Shown: positions 1-8,990 of the stretch, in pieces
Numbering within the stretch: the stretch's first letter is position 1
Layout: every line of letters begins with the position of its first letter
Translations under genes and position numbers: made by a program
Notes under the pieces: model-generated
Seen by the model: only the letters and a program-made list of their open reading frames with translations
What the model was told of the DNA's origin: nothing
The model's database searches: none
Source: Bacillus tequilensis KCTC 13622
Lineage (GTDB): Bacteria > Bacillota > Bacilli > Bacillales > Bacillaceae
DNA length: 64,000 nucleotides
Assembly: GCF_000507145.1 (NCBI RefSeq)
Contig: NZ_AYTO01000041.1
Span: forward strand, 372,001-436,000
Direction: 5' to 3'

Positions 1-192
1 CGCTCTGACAGCAAAACCGTCGTATGGCGAACGGTCAAACGCAGGTACGTTGTGATCTGCTGTTACATCTTCAGCTAAAGATCGATGAAGGCTGTCTTCA
101 AGCGCTACCCATTCTATTTCCCCTTGTTTTTGAAAATGGCTGACACGCCGAACTGCCTCATCTACCGGTATCGGTGTTCTTTTCTCCAGCAT
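1..192 (-). CDS. moeA: Molybdopterin molybdenumtransferase MoeA, N-terminal part
   Basis: The first 64 codons of MoeA lie here; the rest runs off the left edge. MoeA inserts molybdate into adenylylated molybdopterin, the last common step of molybdenum-cofactor synthesis. The visible N-terminus ends in the conserved family segment VPAFDRSPYDGFAVRA, which is diagnostic. The ATG at 192 follows a GGAGGGG ribosome site, and the gene starts 18 bp after the moeB stop, so mobA-moeB-moeA form one operon. Nothing can be said about the catalytic C-terminus. Confidence 0.92.
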   Translation of the reverse strand, partial: MLEKRTPIPVDEAVRRVSHFQKQGEIEWVALEDSLHRSLAEDVTADHNVPAFDRSPYDGFAVRA

Positions 193-209
193 TCTGACCC
201 CTCCTGTTG

Positions 210-1229
210 TTACAATCCAATCACTCTTGCCAACACGGAATTGGCTTCTTTCACATCATTTGTTCCATGCACCAGTGCCCGTCCGTCATTAAAGATGACG
301 ATTCTGAAATTCTCGTAAAAAATATGCATCAAAAACGCATTGGTCTCGACCTTGCCGATTGTTTTCAACCGCTTGATGAGCTCCTGTTTTGGGATTCTTT
401 TTAATGATTCCGACCTTACCTGAACTGTATCACGGCCGCACAGCACAGCAGCTTTTGGTGTGTTCCAATCTTGGAGATACGGATAAACCGCATGTGCTCC
501 GCAAGACGGGCAATCCTCACGGCGTACATGATTAACGTTAATGTTCATATGCGAGTTGTTCCAAACATCAAACGTCACAAAACCGCGCTGTATCGCTTTT
601 GTTTGGCCGGTTAACAGCTTTAAGGCCTCAGCCTGCTGATAGGCCGAAACGATATGCACAGCGGGCGGAATGATGCCGGCAGTATCACACGTCGCCCCGC
701 CTACAGGAATTTGCTCAAACAAACAAGACAGACAAGGCGTTTCTCCCGGAATAACCGTCATAAACATCCCTTGGCTGCTTACACAGGCGCCATAGACCCA
801 CGGTGTCTTTGTTTTCTGGGCAAGATCGTTTATCAGCATGCGGGTTTCAAAATTATCTGTCGCGTCGATCACAACACCTGCCTTTTCAATCAGCGGTGCA
901 AGCGTTTCGGCTGTTCCTTCGGCCACATGGGCCTCAATATGTATTCCGCTGTTAATCACTGATAGATGCTCTTTGGCAGCCATGGCTTTCGGCATACGGA
1001 GCTTGGCATCGCTTTCTGTATAAAGCTGCTGTCTTTGCAGATTGCTCCACTCCACATAGTCACGGTCAATAATGGTAATGGTGCCGACTCCCGCTCTGGC
1101 AAGCCCTTCAGCTCCAGCAGTGCCAAGCGCTCCCGCTCCGACAACAAGGACATGGCTGTCTGCCAGTTTTTTCTGGCCCTCTTCCCCAATTTGCTTAAAT
1201 CTGATTTGCCGTGAATAACGCTCCTCCAT
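210..1229 (-). CDS. moeB: Molybdopterin-synthase adenylyltransferase MoeB
   Basis: This E1-like enzyme uses ATP to adenylate the C-terminal Gly-Gly of MoaD so that sulfur can be loaded for molybdopterin synthesis. The 339-aa protein has a nucleotide-binding Rossmann motif ([19 protein letters not shown], about residues 32-50), the [14 protein letters not shown] segment, DATDNFETR (about 120), and two zinc-ligand pairs, CLSC (about 170) and CPSC (about 240). A TTG lies one codon upstream of the chosen ATG; the AAGGAG site could serve either. The gene sits between mobA and moeA. Family paralogues such as ThiF share the fold, but the neighbours favour MoeB. Confidence 0.92.
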   Translation of the reverse strand: MEERYSRQIRFKQIGEEGQKKLADSHVLVVGAGALGTAGAEGLARAGVGTITIIDRDYVEWSNLQRQQLYTESDAKLRMPKAMAAKEHLSVINSGIHIEAHVAEGTAETLAPLIEKAGVVIDATDNFETRMLINDLAQKTKTPWVYGACVSSQGMFMTVIPGETPCLSCLFEQIPVGGATCDTAGIIPPAVHIVSAYQQAEALKLLTGQTKAIQRGFVTFDVWNNSHMNINVNHVRREDCPSCGAHAVYPYLQDWNTPKAAVLCGRDTVQVRSESLKRIPKQELIKRLKTIGKVETNAFLMHIFYENFRIVIFNDGRALVHGTNDVKEANSVLARVIGL

Positions 1230-1278
1230 CAATCTGTTCTCCTTATCTTTTATGCCATCTTAACACGTTTTTGCCCCA

Positions 1279-1878
1279 TCAGTCCCGCCTGAAGGAGTGC
1301 GTTTTTTCTTCCAAGCGCCTAAAATCATGACGTGTATTGATATTGATAAACTCCGCCGGGTCTGCCCCAATCTCTTCAGCCTGTACGTAACTAACCGCAA
1401 TACGGTCTAACAAATCTGATATTCTTAGTCTCTTCTTAGAAAGCTGATCAAATAGGATGGGCATAATTCGTTTATGGTACATGGCAATCAATGGCTGCTC
1501 CCGTCCGTCTGAAATCGGGACGACCGCATCTGCACCGGCAGTCATCAGACGCTCAAGCTCCAGCATTGTCCTTCTTTGTATCAGCGGCGTGTCACAGGAA
1601 AGAACAGTATAAAGATCACCGTCTGTCTTTTCAAATGCGGTATATATACCAGCCAATGGCCCCATACCTTGAAAAGGCTCAGCATCTTGATACACTTCAT
1701 TTTCACCGTTTTCTTGAAATCTATCGATAAACTCAGGGCGGCTGATGATAACGGTATGTTCTCCAAGCGCCTTTTTGGCCCATTCGTAAAACATCTGGCC
1801 CTTCCATTTCACAAACGCCTTCGGTTCTCCGAAGCGCCGTGAGGCTCCTCCAGCCAGCAGTACGTTTATATGCTCCAT
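1279..1878 (-). CDS. mobA: Molybdenum cofactor guanylyltransferase MobA
   Basis: MobA transfers GMP from GTP to molybdopterin-Mo to make the guanine-dinucleotide cofactor. The 199-aa protein opens with the nucleotidyltransferase signature LLAGGASRRFGEPKAF (residues 7-22). It also has GMGPLAGIYTAF (about 70-81) and SCDTPL (about 95-100), the metal-binding Asp region. The ATG at 1878 is preceded by GAGGTGAGAGAAT. It is the first gene of mobA-moeB-moeA, with a 49-bp gap to moeB. It is divergent from yknT. Confidence 0.93.
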   Translation of the reverse strand: MEHINVLLAGGASRRFGEPKAFVKWKGQMFYEWAKKALGEHTVIISRPEFIDRFQENGENEVYQDAEPFQGMGPLAGIYTAFEKTDGDLYTVLSCDTPLIQRRTMLELERLMTAGADAVVPISDGREQPLIAMYHKRIMPILFDQLSKKRLRISDLLDRIAVSYVQAEEIGADPAEFININTRHDFRRLEEKTHSFRRD

Positions 1879-2013
1879 ATTCTCTCACCTCTAGTTCGTT
1901 AAAAGCATAGCAAAAGCAAAGCTCCCACGCCACTGCTTGTCTGTTTATTAAAGAGGAATAGCTGTTCAGTATTTGCATATTGTAGTGTTAACATCATGAG
2001 GGAGATGGTTCGA

Positions 2014-2979
2014 ATGAAAAGATCAGGTCCTTTTTTCCACGACATATCTCAGGAGAACCTTTATTTAAAATCAGAGCTTTCAAGGTGCCATAAGCTGATT
2101 GCCGAACTTGAAGCAAGCTACTTCCATCAGAAAAATAACAAGCTGCTCAAGGAAAATAACGATATGAAAGAAAAACTCCAGCAGCTGTCTGCCGAATTGA
2201 CAAACATGTCAACGAAAGAAAAACACGCCTCCCATACCAGCCAAACCCTGCACCAAATCAGAGCTGAACTGCTTGATAAAATCGTAGCTTTGCAGGAGCT
2301 TCTTTCTGCTGAAACCTACAAACGCAAAACTGAAATCCAAGAAAAACAGAAGCTTCATATTGCTAAAATTAAAATTGAAGAAGAAAATAAACATCTGCAT
2401 CAGCGAATCAGCCATCTTGAAGCCTCTATTGAACAGGAACAGAACGCCCTGCTTCAGGCAAAACAAAAAACAGAATTGATAAAATCCGAAAACGGCCGTC
2501 TAAAGGAGCAAATGGTAGAAAAAGAATATCAGCTAAAACATATTAAAATAGAAGTTGATCATATGAAAGACCGAATCATAGAAACGAAAGAAAGGCTGCT
2601 CGAAATAGAAAAATCGAAAGAAAAATTATTTCACGAAACTATTATATCGTATAAACGGCAGCTTGATGAAAGCGATGCCTGGATTGCTTCTCATTTTGCC
2701 GATATTGATGGCGGCACGAAACAAAAAGAAAAAACAGAAGAAGAAACTCCAGCGGTCTATGCGCAGCCAAATCATGTAGAAACCATACTTGAAGATGTCA
2801 CCAAACAGATACATGTGCTTCAAAAACAGCTTGCCCGCGCCCAATCATCAGACCAGGCCATGAGCCATACAATCGAGAAGCTGAAAAGCAGAGCCGCCGA
2901 AGAAAAACCTTATCAAAAGTGGGTGTATAAACTCAATCTTGAAAAAGAAAACAAACCTTCACAGAAAAAACCTCAATAA
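2014..2979 (+). CDS. yknT: Coiled-coil sporulation-associated protein YknT
   Basis: A 321-aa hydrophilic protein that is almost entirely predicted coiled coil from about residue 10 to 220, rich in Lys, Glu and Gln, with no membrane segment. It matches my recollection of B. subtilis YknT, a mother-cell (sigma-E) sporulation protein of unknown biochemical function. I chose the ATG at 2014, which has AGGGAGATGG 7 nt upstream. An in-frame ATG at 1996 has no ribosome site. A Gln-Lys-rich tail ends the protein. It is transcribed alone, divergent from mobA, and shares a terminator with rok. Confidence 0.85.
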   Translation: MKRSGPFFHDISQENLYLKSELSRCHKLIAELEASYFHQKNNKLLKENNDMKEKLQQLSAELTNMSTKEKHASHTSQTLHQIRAELLDKIVALQELLSAETYKRKTEIQEKQKLHIAKIKIEEENKHLHQRISHLEASIEQEQNALLQAKQKTELIKSENGRLKEQMVEKEYQLKHIKIEVDHMKDRIIETKERLLEIEKSKEKLFHETIISYKRQLDESDAWIASHFADIDGGTKQKEKTEEETPAVYAQPNHVETILEDVTKQIHVLQKQLARAQSSDQAMSHTIEKLKSRAAEEKPYQKWVYKLNLEKENKPSQKKPQ

Positions 2980-2980
2980 A

Positions 2981-3011
2981 AAAACTGCTTGAGCGATGCC
3001 AAGCAGTTTTT
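2981..3011. terminator. Bidirectional terminator between yknT and rok
   Basis: AAAACTGCTTG and CAAGCAGTTTT form an 11-bp stem around a short loop. T-rich tracts on both strands fit the convergent genes yknT and rok. Confidence 0.85.
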
Positions 3012-3019
3012 CTGTATAT

Positions 3020-3604
3020 TTATTCATTTGCAGATTCAGCTGATTCCGCAGATTCAATTTCGCCTTCTAAAATGTACTGGCCGCGATACGGCTTTTTCAC
3101 TTCTGGATACATTTTAATTAAGCTTTGCATAAACGTTGTCATATTAGGGATTTCAAGACCGCTTTCTTTTTCAATCTCCTTTTGAAGCTCGGAGCTCTTA
3201 ATCGCGGCATTGTGTCGTTTCAATGTTTTAATTGCAGCTTCACGCAGCTTAGCTGCTTTTGATCCCGGTCTTGCCGTTCCTCTTCTTCTTCGTGTTGTTC
3301 CGTCTGGTATACCGGCAGGAAGAGAGGAAATAGATTGAAGCTGAGGCTGAACAGACTGCTGCTGTGATTGCGGCTGATAGCTTCTGATTTCTTGAGCTGC
3401 AAGCTCAGCGAGAACCGGCAGAGAGTCAGATTTTTTTTCAGAACGGAAATCCTTTTTGATGTCGGAAGGGCTTCCATTTCTGTCCAGCTCTCTTAATTTT
3501 GCGTATATTTTGTCGCGTTCAATTTGATATTCACGTATGACTTTCACTTCAGCTTCATTTAATTGTTCCAACCGCAAACGCAAAGCTTCTCTTTCATTAA
3601 ACAT
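3020..3604 (-). CDS. rok: Nucleoid-associated repressor Rok
   Basis: Rok binds A+T-rich DNA, silences horizontally acquired genes and represses comK; it is the Bacillus functional analogue of H-NS. The 194-aa protein has an N-terminal coiled coil for oligomerisation (about 1-45), a variable Gln/Ser-rich linker (about 75-105), and a C-terminal winged-helix DNA-binding domain starting near KRHNAAIKSSELQ (about 130-190). It ends with an acidic tail that includes a duplicated SAESAE unit. ATG at 3604. Rok is relevant to this window because the retron and toxin island is the kind of A+T-rich foreign DNA it silences. Confidence 0.93.
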   Translation of the reverse strand: MFNEREALRLRLEQLNEAEVKVIREYQIERDKIYAKLRELDRNGSPSDIKKDFRSEKKSDSLPVLAELAAQEIRSYQPQSQQQSVQPQLQSISSLPAGIPDGTTRRRRGTARPGSKAAKLREAAIKTLKRHNAAIKSSELQKEIEKESGLEIPNMTTFMQSLIKMYPEVKKPYRGQYILEGEIESAESAESANE

Positions 3605-4015
3605 TCCTCAATGTACCCCCTATCAAAATTAACATCATAATTAAGATATTAGATTACAAAAGTAATTTTATCAACTATTATTTTAGCATTTTACTATTAT
3701 ATTTACTCTATGAAAAATTCCTTATTTTCTGAAAAGGTTTTATTTTTTAAAAGAGTCCTTTATTCTCAAGGGATTAAGAGCTTTCGAGTCTAATTGGTAT
3801 AATGTTGAAAATATATATTTTACTTACTTCTTTATTGAAATTTAGTGTATTATCTACAATTTTCGAGTTTTGGGGCATGAAATTTATCTAAAATTGCGGG
3901 AAAACATCAAAAATCAGCTTACTTTTTAGCGTATCAATCAAACAATCCACCATTTCTCATGCCCAAATTTGGAAAAATAATCTTCTTACTCTTCTTCATT
4001 TACTTTTTTGAACAA
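3605..4015. other. A+T-rich rok upstream region
   Basis: About 410 bp without a convincing ORF. It is strongly A+T rich with many A and T tracts, and contains the rok promoter on the minus strand. Rok and AbrB are known to act on rok in B. subtilis, and such DNA is a natural Rok target. No specific operator could be placed by eye. Confidence 0.6.
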
Positions 4016-4042
4016 ATAAAAAACCTGATGAATATCAGGTTA
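4016..4042 (-). terminator. Terminator after ykuV
   Basis: On the minus strand AACCTGAT and ATCAGGTT pair around a 4-nt loop and are followed by TTTTTTATTTG, just downstream of the ykuV stop. Confidence 0.85.
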
Positions 4043-4053
4043 TGATGAAGAAC

Positions 4054-4512
4054 TTATTCAGATGCCTGTTCTGTTTCAGCCAGAACGCGGTTCACACGTT
4101 TTTCAAGCATTTTCATACCGCTCCCGCCCGCTTGGAAGTGACGGAGCTGCCCTGTTTGATCAAACACATAGTATGCAGGCACATATTCATTTTCAAACGC
4201 ATCGGTTAATGCATGATCACTGTCGACAAAAATCGGCTGAGTGATGTCATGCTCAGCAGCTGTTTCTTTAATTTTTCCAAGATCAAGATCATCTTCGGAA
4301 CGAGGCATATGCACAGCTACAACGTTCAATTTATCTTGATATTTATCCCGAAATTCATTCACTTGCGGCATCGCCTCTTTGCACAAATGGCAGCTGATCG
4401 ACCAGAAGTGAATAAGCGTCGGCTTTTCCCCGACCAATTGCTCTCTCGTTACTTCACCGTTTAACCAAGCTGTTTCCCCAGTCAATTCAGGCATTGGCTG
4501 TCGTAATTTCAA
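4054..4512 (-). CDS. ykuV: Thioredoxin-like thiol-disulfide oxidoreductase YkuV
   Basis: A 152-aa cytosolic thioredoxin-fold protein with the redox pair C-H-L-C in the segment SISCHLCKEAMP (about residues 37-48), an AhpC/TSA-Redoxin type N-terminus and the cis-proline region VPAYYVFD (about 115). There is no signal peptide, unlike ResA or StoA. In B. subtilis YkuV is a reductase of the thioredoxin class with a broad physiological role. It follows ykuU in the same orientation with a 68-bp gap, suggesting it may recycle the peroxiredoxin. A terminator follows. Confidence 0.9.
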   Translation of the reverse strand: MKLRQPMPELTGETAWLNGEVTREQLVGEKPTLIHFWSISCHLCKEAMPQVNEFRDKYQDKLNVVAVHMPRSEDDLDLGKIKETAAEHDITQPIFVDSDHALTDAFENEYVPAYYVFDQTGQLRHFQAGGSGMKMLEKRVNRVLAETEQASE

Positions 4513-4580
4513 AGCTTTACCCTCCTATTAAACAGAAAGGTCTAACGATAATGTCAAACCCTTTTCGTTCTTAGAAAGAT

Positions 4581-5123
4581 TTAAAGTGTTTTTTGGCCTG
4601 GTTTCCAGTTGGCAGGGCAAAGTCCCCCCGTTTGAAGCGCTTGAAGAACACGAAGCGTTTCGTCAACGTCACGGCCAATGTTGTTATGAAAAACAGTTTG
4701 ATATTGAAGCTCGCCTTCAGGATTGATAATAAACAATCCGCGCAGAGCTACACCTTCTTCTTCAATTAAAACGCCATATTCACGGGATACTTCGTGGTTT
4801 GTGTCAGCAGCAAGCGAATATTTCAGCTGGCCAAGACCGTTTTCTTTACGGTCAGTATTAATCCACGCCAAATGAGTATGGATGGTATCAGTTGAAACCC
4901 CGATGACTTCAGCATCAAGGTCTTCGAACTCGTCATAACGGTCAGACATTGCTATAATTTCTGTCGGACAAACAAAAGTGAAGTCCATTGGATAGAAGAA
5001 CAGCACTGTCCATTTATCACTTTTCATGTTTTCCTCAAGACTTACTTTGCCAAATTCTTTACTTGCAAGGACTGCTTCCATTTCAAAACGAGGAGCTTGT
5101 TTACCTACCATACGTTCTGCCAT
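4581..5123 (-). CDS. ykuU: 2-Cys peroxiredoxin YkuU
   Basis: A typical 2-Cys peroxiredoxin (AhpC/TSA family, 180 aa) that reduces hydrogen or organic peroxides. The peroxidatic cysteine lies in PMDFTFVCPTE (about residues 45-55) and the resolving cysteine in GGLCPANW near the C-terminus (about 166-173). Length and motif spacing are normal. It precedes ykuV, a thioredoxin-like protein that is a plausible electron donor. It is divergent from ykuT. Confidence 0.92.
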   Translation of the reverse strand: MAERMVGKQAPRFEMEAVLASKEFGKVSLEENMKSDKWTVLFFYPMDFTFVCPTEIIAMSDRYDEFEDLDAEVIGVSTDTIHTHLAWINTDRKENGLGQLKYSLAADTNHEVSREYGVLIEEEGVALRGLFIINPEGELQYQTVFHNNIGRDVDETLRVLQALQTGGLCPANWKPGQKTL

Positions 5124-5367
5124 ATGTATCCCTCCAATTTATTATTTGGCTTAAAAGCCGAATTCACATGAAAATAAAGGATGTTATTCCATATTTCGTT
5201 AACATCATCACAATGCCTATTATATAAGAGCAGATTTTTCGAGTCAATTTTTAACAAATCACAGATGTCTTTGGTTTCGACATTTTTGAATAAAACGTTT
5301 AACATGTTTATGTATAGGGTAACAAATCTCAATGTGCAGCAATCAATTCAGAAAAGGAGCTCCAACA

Positions 5368-6171
5368 ATGGATTTTATTCAACAATACGATTGGGCGGGT
5401 CTAATTACAAATGCCGGTGTTCTGCTCATTAAACTCATCATTATGTTATTGCTCTATTTTATTATTCGATCATTAGGCATGAAAATCATTAAACATCTGT
5501 TTGCAAAATTCGAGGAGCAAAACAGCTTGTCCATCGGACGTGCACATACGCTCCGAAGCCTGACTCTTAACATATTTGCTTACATATTGATTTTTATATT
5601 TTTCGTCATGGTTCTGGATTTGTTTCATTACGATCCAAGCGCTCTTTTAGCGGGAGCAGGAATTGTCGGACTGGCTGTCGGATTTGGCGCCCAAGGGCTT
5701 GTCAGCGACATCGTGACAGGTTTCTTTATTTTGCTTGAAAAACAATTGGATGTCGGAGATTATATTACCGTTTCCACCTTTGACGGAATTGTCGAGCAGG
5801 TTGGCTTAAGAACAACTCAAATCCGCAGCTTTGACGGGACACTGCACTACATCCCCAACAGAAACATCACAAACGTGAGCAACCATTCTCGGGGCACCAT
5901 GCAGGCTCTTGTTGATATTAAAGTGCCGGCTGAAAGAAACATTGATGAAACGATTCACATTTTACAGCAAGTATGTGATGAAACAGCCGCCGCTCTCCCC
6001 CAAATAAAAGAAGGCCCAAATGTCATTGGGATTCAAGAACTGGGAACTTCCGAAATTGTGATCAGAGTCATTGCCAAAACAGAAAATATGGAACAGTGGC
6101 GGGTCGAGCGAGTGCTTAGAAAGGAAATAAAAACCGCACTTGACCGCGCTTTCCCTAAAGAAACAGAATAA
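5368..6171 (+). CDS. ykuT: MscS-family mechanosensitive channel YkuT
   Basis: A small-conductance mechanosensitive channel homologue, 267 aa. It has two N-terminal membrane segments (about residues 15-40 and 65-90), then the pore-lining TM3 with the Gly/Ala-rich run [18 protein letters not shown] (about 90-107), followed by the MscS beta domain ([14 protein letters not shown]) and a cytoplasmic alpha/beta domain. The ATG at 5368 has AAGGAG 9 nt upstream; an upstream in-frame ATG at 5332 has no ribosome site. It is monocistronic with a strong terminator. It likely releases solutes on hypo-osmotic shock. Confidence 0.9.
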   Translation: MDFIQQYDWAGLITNAGVLLIKLIIMLLLYFIIRSLGMKIIKHLFAKFEEQNSLSIGRAHTLRSLTLNIFAYILIFIFFVMVLDLFHYDPSALLAGAGIVGLAVGFGAQGLVSDIVTGFFILLEKQLDVGDYITVSTFDGIVEQVGLRTTQIRSFDGTLHYIPNRNITNVSNHSRGTMQALVDIKVPAERNIDETIHILQQVCDETAAALPQIKEGPNVIGIQELGTSEIVIRVIAKTENMEQWRVERVLRKEIKTALDRAFPKETE

Positions 6172-6178
6172 ATAAAAG

Positions 6179-6204
6179 AACCGAAGCTCTTTGCTTCGGT
6201 TTTT
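6179..6204. terminator. Bidirectional terminator between ykuT and ykuS
   Basis: AACCGAAGC and GCTTCGGTT pair around TCTTT, with a T tract on the plus strand and A residues that give a U tract on the minus strand. It separates convergent ykuT and ykuS. Confidence 0.88.
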
Positions 6205-6207
6205 CAT

Positions 6208-6456
6208 TTACTGGATTCTGCTTTCGACTTCACTGCAAATTTCTTCAGCCGTCATCCCGGAAGCTGTAATGACAGGTGCTTGTGTTACCGTATCGGCTAT
6301 CCCCTGCACATTGTTATCAAGTCCTGTTACGACACAGCAGTCACAGCCTTTTGCATCGGCAGGGCTTTTCATCATGACAACGTCATATCCTTTTTCTTTT
6401 AATGCAGCTTCTACATCTGACAGCGATTGTTCAATTCCAATTTTTTTAGCCATCAT
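6208..6456 (-). CDS. ykuS: UPF0180 family protein YkuS
   Basis: An 82-aa conserved protein of unknown function (UPF0180). It begins with a nucleotide-binding-like start (MAKKIGIEQSLSDVEAALKEKGYDVV) and contains the Cys-rich core CDCCVVTGLDNNVQG (about 43-57) shared by the family. ATG at 6456 with GGAGGTG 7 nt upstream. It is transcribed with dapH-dapL, 58 bp after the dapL stop. A role in thiol or metal binding is only a guess from the cysteines. Confidence 0.85.
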   Translation of the reverse strand: MMAKKIGIEQSLSDVEAALKEKGYDVVMMKSPADAKGCDCCVVTGLDNNVQGIADTVTQAPVITASGMTAEEICSEVESRIQ

Positions 6457-6514
6457 TGAACACCTCCGTTTACTAGAGTGCTCATTTCATGGTACTTTAT
6501 TCTTTCATTTGTAT

Positions 6515-7639
6515 TTAATTGGCATATACAGAAAAATAACCTGTCATGACGTTAACCGCTGTTTCTATTGCGTTTTCATCAGGATCCAGCTTAGCGTGAT
6601 GAAGCCCATGTTCAGAATCAGCGCCGAGCCAGAACATGAAGCCTGGGTATTTTTTCAGCATGTAGCCAAAATCCTCTCCAGTCATTGCTTCTTTTGCTTC
6701 GATTACTTTTGCCAGTTGATGTTCAGCAACAAAAGACATAAATTCTTCTGTCAGTCCGCTCGTATTATAAACTTGGTGATATACAGAAGGATATGTCACT
6801 TTTCCTTTGCAGCGGAACCCTATTTCGATTCCTTTTACCAACTCTTCAATCCGTTCCTTTACCCGCTTCATCGATTCTTCAGAAAGCGTGCGGATCGTGC
6901 CCTCCAAGTGCGCTGTTTGAGCGATGATATTTTGCGCTGAGCCGCCGGTAATGGTACCGACTGTTATAACGGCGCTGTCCAGCGGATCTGTGTTTCTAGA
7001 AATGATTGTTTGCAGCTGGGTGACAAGTGTGCTTGCCGCTACAACCATGTCCTCGGCCAAATGCGGATAAGCCGCATGTCCCCCTTTTCCTTCCAGATCA
7101 ATGACAAGCTCAGAGGTATTCGCAAAAAGGAGGCCGCTTTTTGTCGAGATGGTTCCTACCGGCAGCTCTGGAGCAATATGCAGCGCAGTGATCAAATCAG
7201 GCTGCCACTTTTTTAATACATCACTCTCAAGCATTGGTTCCGCACCGCCAGGCCCTTCCTCTGCCGGCTGAAACAGAAACAGCAAATCATGTTTGACTGG
7301 ATGGTGCACAAAATGGTCAATAATGCCGAGAGCAATCGTCATATGCAGATCGTGTCCGCAGGCGTGCATGTTGCCGTGATGCTCTGATGCGAATGGAAGA
7401 CCGGTCTGCTCTTCAACGGAAAGAGCATCGATATCCGCTCTGTACGCCAGCATTTTTTCGGGTGCCGTCCCGTTCACTTTGACAAAAAGCCCTGTTCGCC
7501 ATTTCTCAATTTCAATTCTGTCTTGCGGATATTGTTCCAAGACCTGTAATAAATACCGCTGGGTTTTAAACTCCTGAAATCCAAGCTCCGGTATTCGGTG
7601 CAGATCTCTGCGTATTGCGATGAGCTCCTCTTTCTTCAT
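6515..7639 (-). CDS. dapL: N-acetyl-LL-diaminopimelate deacetylase DapL (YkuR)
   Basis: An M20-family metallohydrolase (374 aa) that removes acetate from N-acetyl-LL-diaminopimelate, giving LL-DAP for lysine and peptidoglycan synthesis. Metal and catalytic motifs are HACGHDLHM (about 94-102), [13 protein letters not shown] (about 128-140) and GEDFGYML (about 316). The dimerisation-domain histidine is in KGGHAAYPH. The ribosome site AGGAGG is directly followed by one ATG and then another two codons later; the second (7639) has proper spacing and is chosen. It lies downstream of dapH, and the intermediate aminotransferase is patA at 21002. Confidence 0.93.
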   Translation of the reverse strand: MKKEELIAIRRDLHRIPELGFQEFKTQRYLLQVLEQYPQDRIEIEKWRTGLFVKVNGTAPEKMLAYRADIDALSVEEQTGLPFASEHHGNMHACGHDLHMTIALGIIDHFVHHPVKHDLLFLFQPAEEGPGGAEPMLESDVLKKWQPDLITALHIAPELPVGTISTKSGLLFANTSELVIDLEGKGGHAAYPHLAEDMVVAASTLVTQLQTIISRNTDPLDSAVITVGTITGGSAQNIIAQTAHLEGTIRTLSEESMKRVKERIEELVKGIEIGFRCKGKVTYPSVYHQVYNTSGLTEEFMSFVAEHQLAKVIEAKEAMTGEDFGYMLKKYPGFMFWLGADSEHGLHHAKLDPDENAIETAVNVMTGYFSVYAN

Positions 7640-7664
7640 TTTCATTCCTCCTGCCTATACGAAT

Positions 7665-7691
7665 AAGGCGTGGATATATTATCCACGCCTT
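7665..7691. terminator. Hairpin in the dapH-dapL gap
   Basis: AAGGCGTGGATA and TATCCACGCCTT form a 12-bp stem. The T tract lies on the plus strand (CTTTTT), so it would stop antisense transcription best. On the coding minus strand the tail is only TTATTC, so it may reduce rather than end readthrough into dapL. Confidence 0.6.
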
Positions 7692-7707
7692 TTTATCAAA
7701 CGATTCC

Positions 7708-8418
7708 TTACAGCTGGCGTAATTCCTGCTTGATTTCAGTTTTGCCTTTTGTTTTCTCATCAATGTCTTTGATTTTTTTAGCAGGTGTTCCTGCAACGAC
7801 TGTGTAAGGCTCAACATCGTTTACTACGATCGCTCCCGCAGCAACAACGGCTCCTTTACCTACTGTAACGCCTTCAAGCACAACAGCATTTGCACCGATC
7901 ACAACGTCGTCTTCAATGACAACCGGTTTAGCGGATGGCGGCTCAATAACACCCGCAAGCACAGAACCCGCGCCGATATGGCAGTTTTTGCCGACAGTAG
8001 CTCGTCCGCCAAGGACAACATTCATATCGATCATTGTGCCTTCGCCGATGACTGAACCGATATTGATAGAAGCACCCATCATGATGACTGCGTTATCACC
8101 GATTTCAACTTGGTCGCGGATGATCGCGCCCGGCTCGATACGCGCTTTAATATTTTTAAGATCAAGCATTGGAATCGCAGAGTTGCGGCGGTCATTTTCA
8201 ACCACATAGTCTTCGATTTTGCTTTGATTTTCTTCAATTGCGGTTTGGATTTCGCTCCATTCACCGAAAACGACTCCGGTGTTTCCGTTAATAAAAGCTT
8301 TCGCAGATTCGCCGAAATTGATTCCTTCCAGCTCACCTTTCACGTAAACTTTTACAGGTGTAGATTTTGTACTATTTTGAATAAATGAAATAATTTCATT
8401 TGCATCCATCATTTTCAT
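7708..8418 (-). CDS. dapH: Tetrahydrodipicolinate N-acetyltransferase DapH (YkuQ)
   Basis: A 236-aa left-handed beta-helix acetyltransferase that acetylates tetrahydrodipicolinate with acetyl-CoA, the first step of the acetylase branch of DAP synthesis. An N-terminal alpha/beta domain (1-90) is followed by hexapeptide repeats (about 90-215), for example [20 protein letters not shown], and the C-terminal segment [14 protein letters not shown]. It is the first gene of dapH-dapL-ykuS. Together with PatA (21002-22183) all three acetyl-branch genes lie in this window. Confidence 0.94.
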   Translation of the reverse strand: MKMMDANEIISFIQNSTKSTPVKVYVKGELEGINFGESAKAFINGNTGVVFGEWSEIQTAIEENQSKIEDYVVENDRRNSAIPMLDLKNIKARIEPGAIIRDQVEIGDNAVIMMGASINIGSVIGEGTMIDMNVVLGGRATVGKNCHIGAGSVLAGVIEPPSAKPVVIEDDVVIGANAVVLEGVTVGKGAVVAAGAIVVNDVEPYTVVAGTPAKKIKDIDEKTKGKTEIKQELRQL

Positions 8419-8481
8419 ATGTAAAGTCCTCCTCCTGATTTTCTACCTCATTACTGTATCAAAGGAAAGATGCAAAGACAA

Positions 8482-8512
8482 GAAAAAAAGGAACAGCCGC
8501 TTGAGCGGTTCC
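8482..8512 (-). terminator. Terminator of the ykuN-ykuO-ykuP operon
   Basis: On the minus strand GGAACCGC and GCGGCTGTTCC pair, followed by a run of seven T residues, 10 bp after the ykuP stop. Confidence 0.85.
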
Positions 8513-8521
8513 CAGTAGTGG

Positions 8522-8977
8522 TCAGACAGCGCATCCGCTTTTCTTTGCGAATTGTCTCCCGAACTCCATTAATTCTTCCTCTTCTTCACCTTCTGGATTA
8601 TTTTCGATTTTCACTGAAGGCAGCACAATTTCGCCTCCGCGCTCTTTTATTTTTGCTTCGAGCGTATCTACTGCCCCGCAGAAAAATTCATACGCTGTAT
8701 CACCGGAGCCGAATACAGCGCATGTTTTTCCGGAAAAATCTATTTCATCCATGTCTTCAGCTAGGTCTAAAAATTCATCGGGCAGATCTCCGTCTCCCCA
8801 CGTATAGGTTCCCATCATAATATGATCATAATTATTAAACAGCTGTGCATCATCAATATCCATCGCTTCGAAACGGTCTGCTTCCGCTTTCGCCTCCAGA
8901 AGCCCTTTCTCAATCAAATCTGCCATTGCTTCAGTGTTGCCTGACATTGTTGCATAAACGAGCAAAATCTTCCCCAA
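8522..8977 (-). CDS. ykuP: Flavodoxin YkuP
   Basis: A short-chain flavodoxin (151 aa) carrying FMN. The phosphate-binding loop is YATMSGNTEAMA (about 8-19), and the flavin-contact loops are GTYTWGDGDLPDEF (about 56-69) and FGSGDTAYEFFCGAV (about 89-103). The start is a TTG at 8977 with GGAGG upstream. It is a paralogue of YkuN in the same operon. Fur boxes upstream indicate that it replaces iron-sulfur ferredoxin as electron carrier during iron limitation, for example with nitric-oxide synthase or cytochrome P450 partners. Confidence 0.94.
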   Translation of the reverse strand: MGKILLVYATMSGNTEAMADLIEKGLLEAKAEADRFEAMDIDDAQLFNNYDHIMMGTYTWGDGDLPDEFLDLAEDMDEIDFSGKTCAVFGSGDTAYEFFCGAVDTLEAKIKERGGEIVLPSVKIENNPEGEEEEELMEFGRQFAKKSGCAV

Positions 8978-8990
8978 TGCCTTTCCTCCT

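Noticed and set aside
6191..6940. Long plus-strand open frame (249 codons) opposite ykuS and dapL
   Set aside because: It is antisense to two well-supported genes, has no ribosome site and its translation shows no family features.
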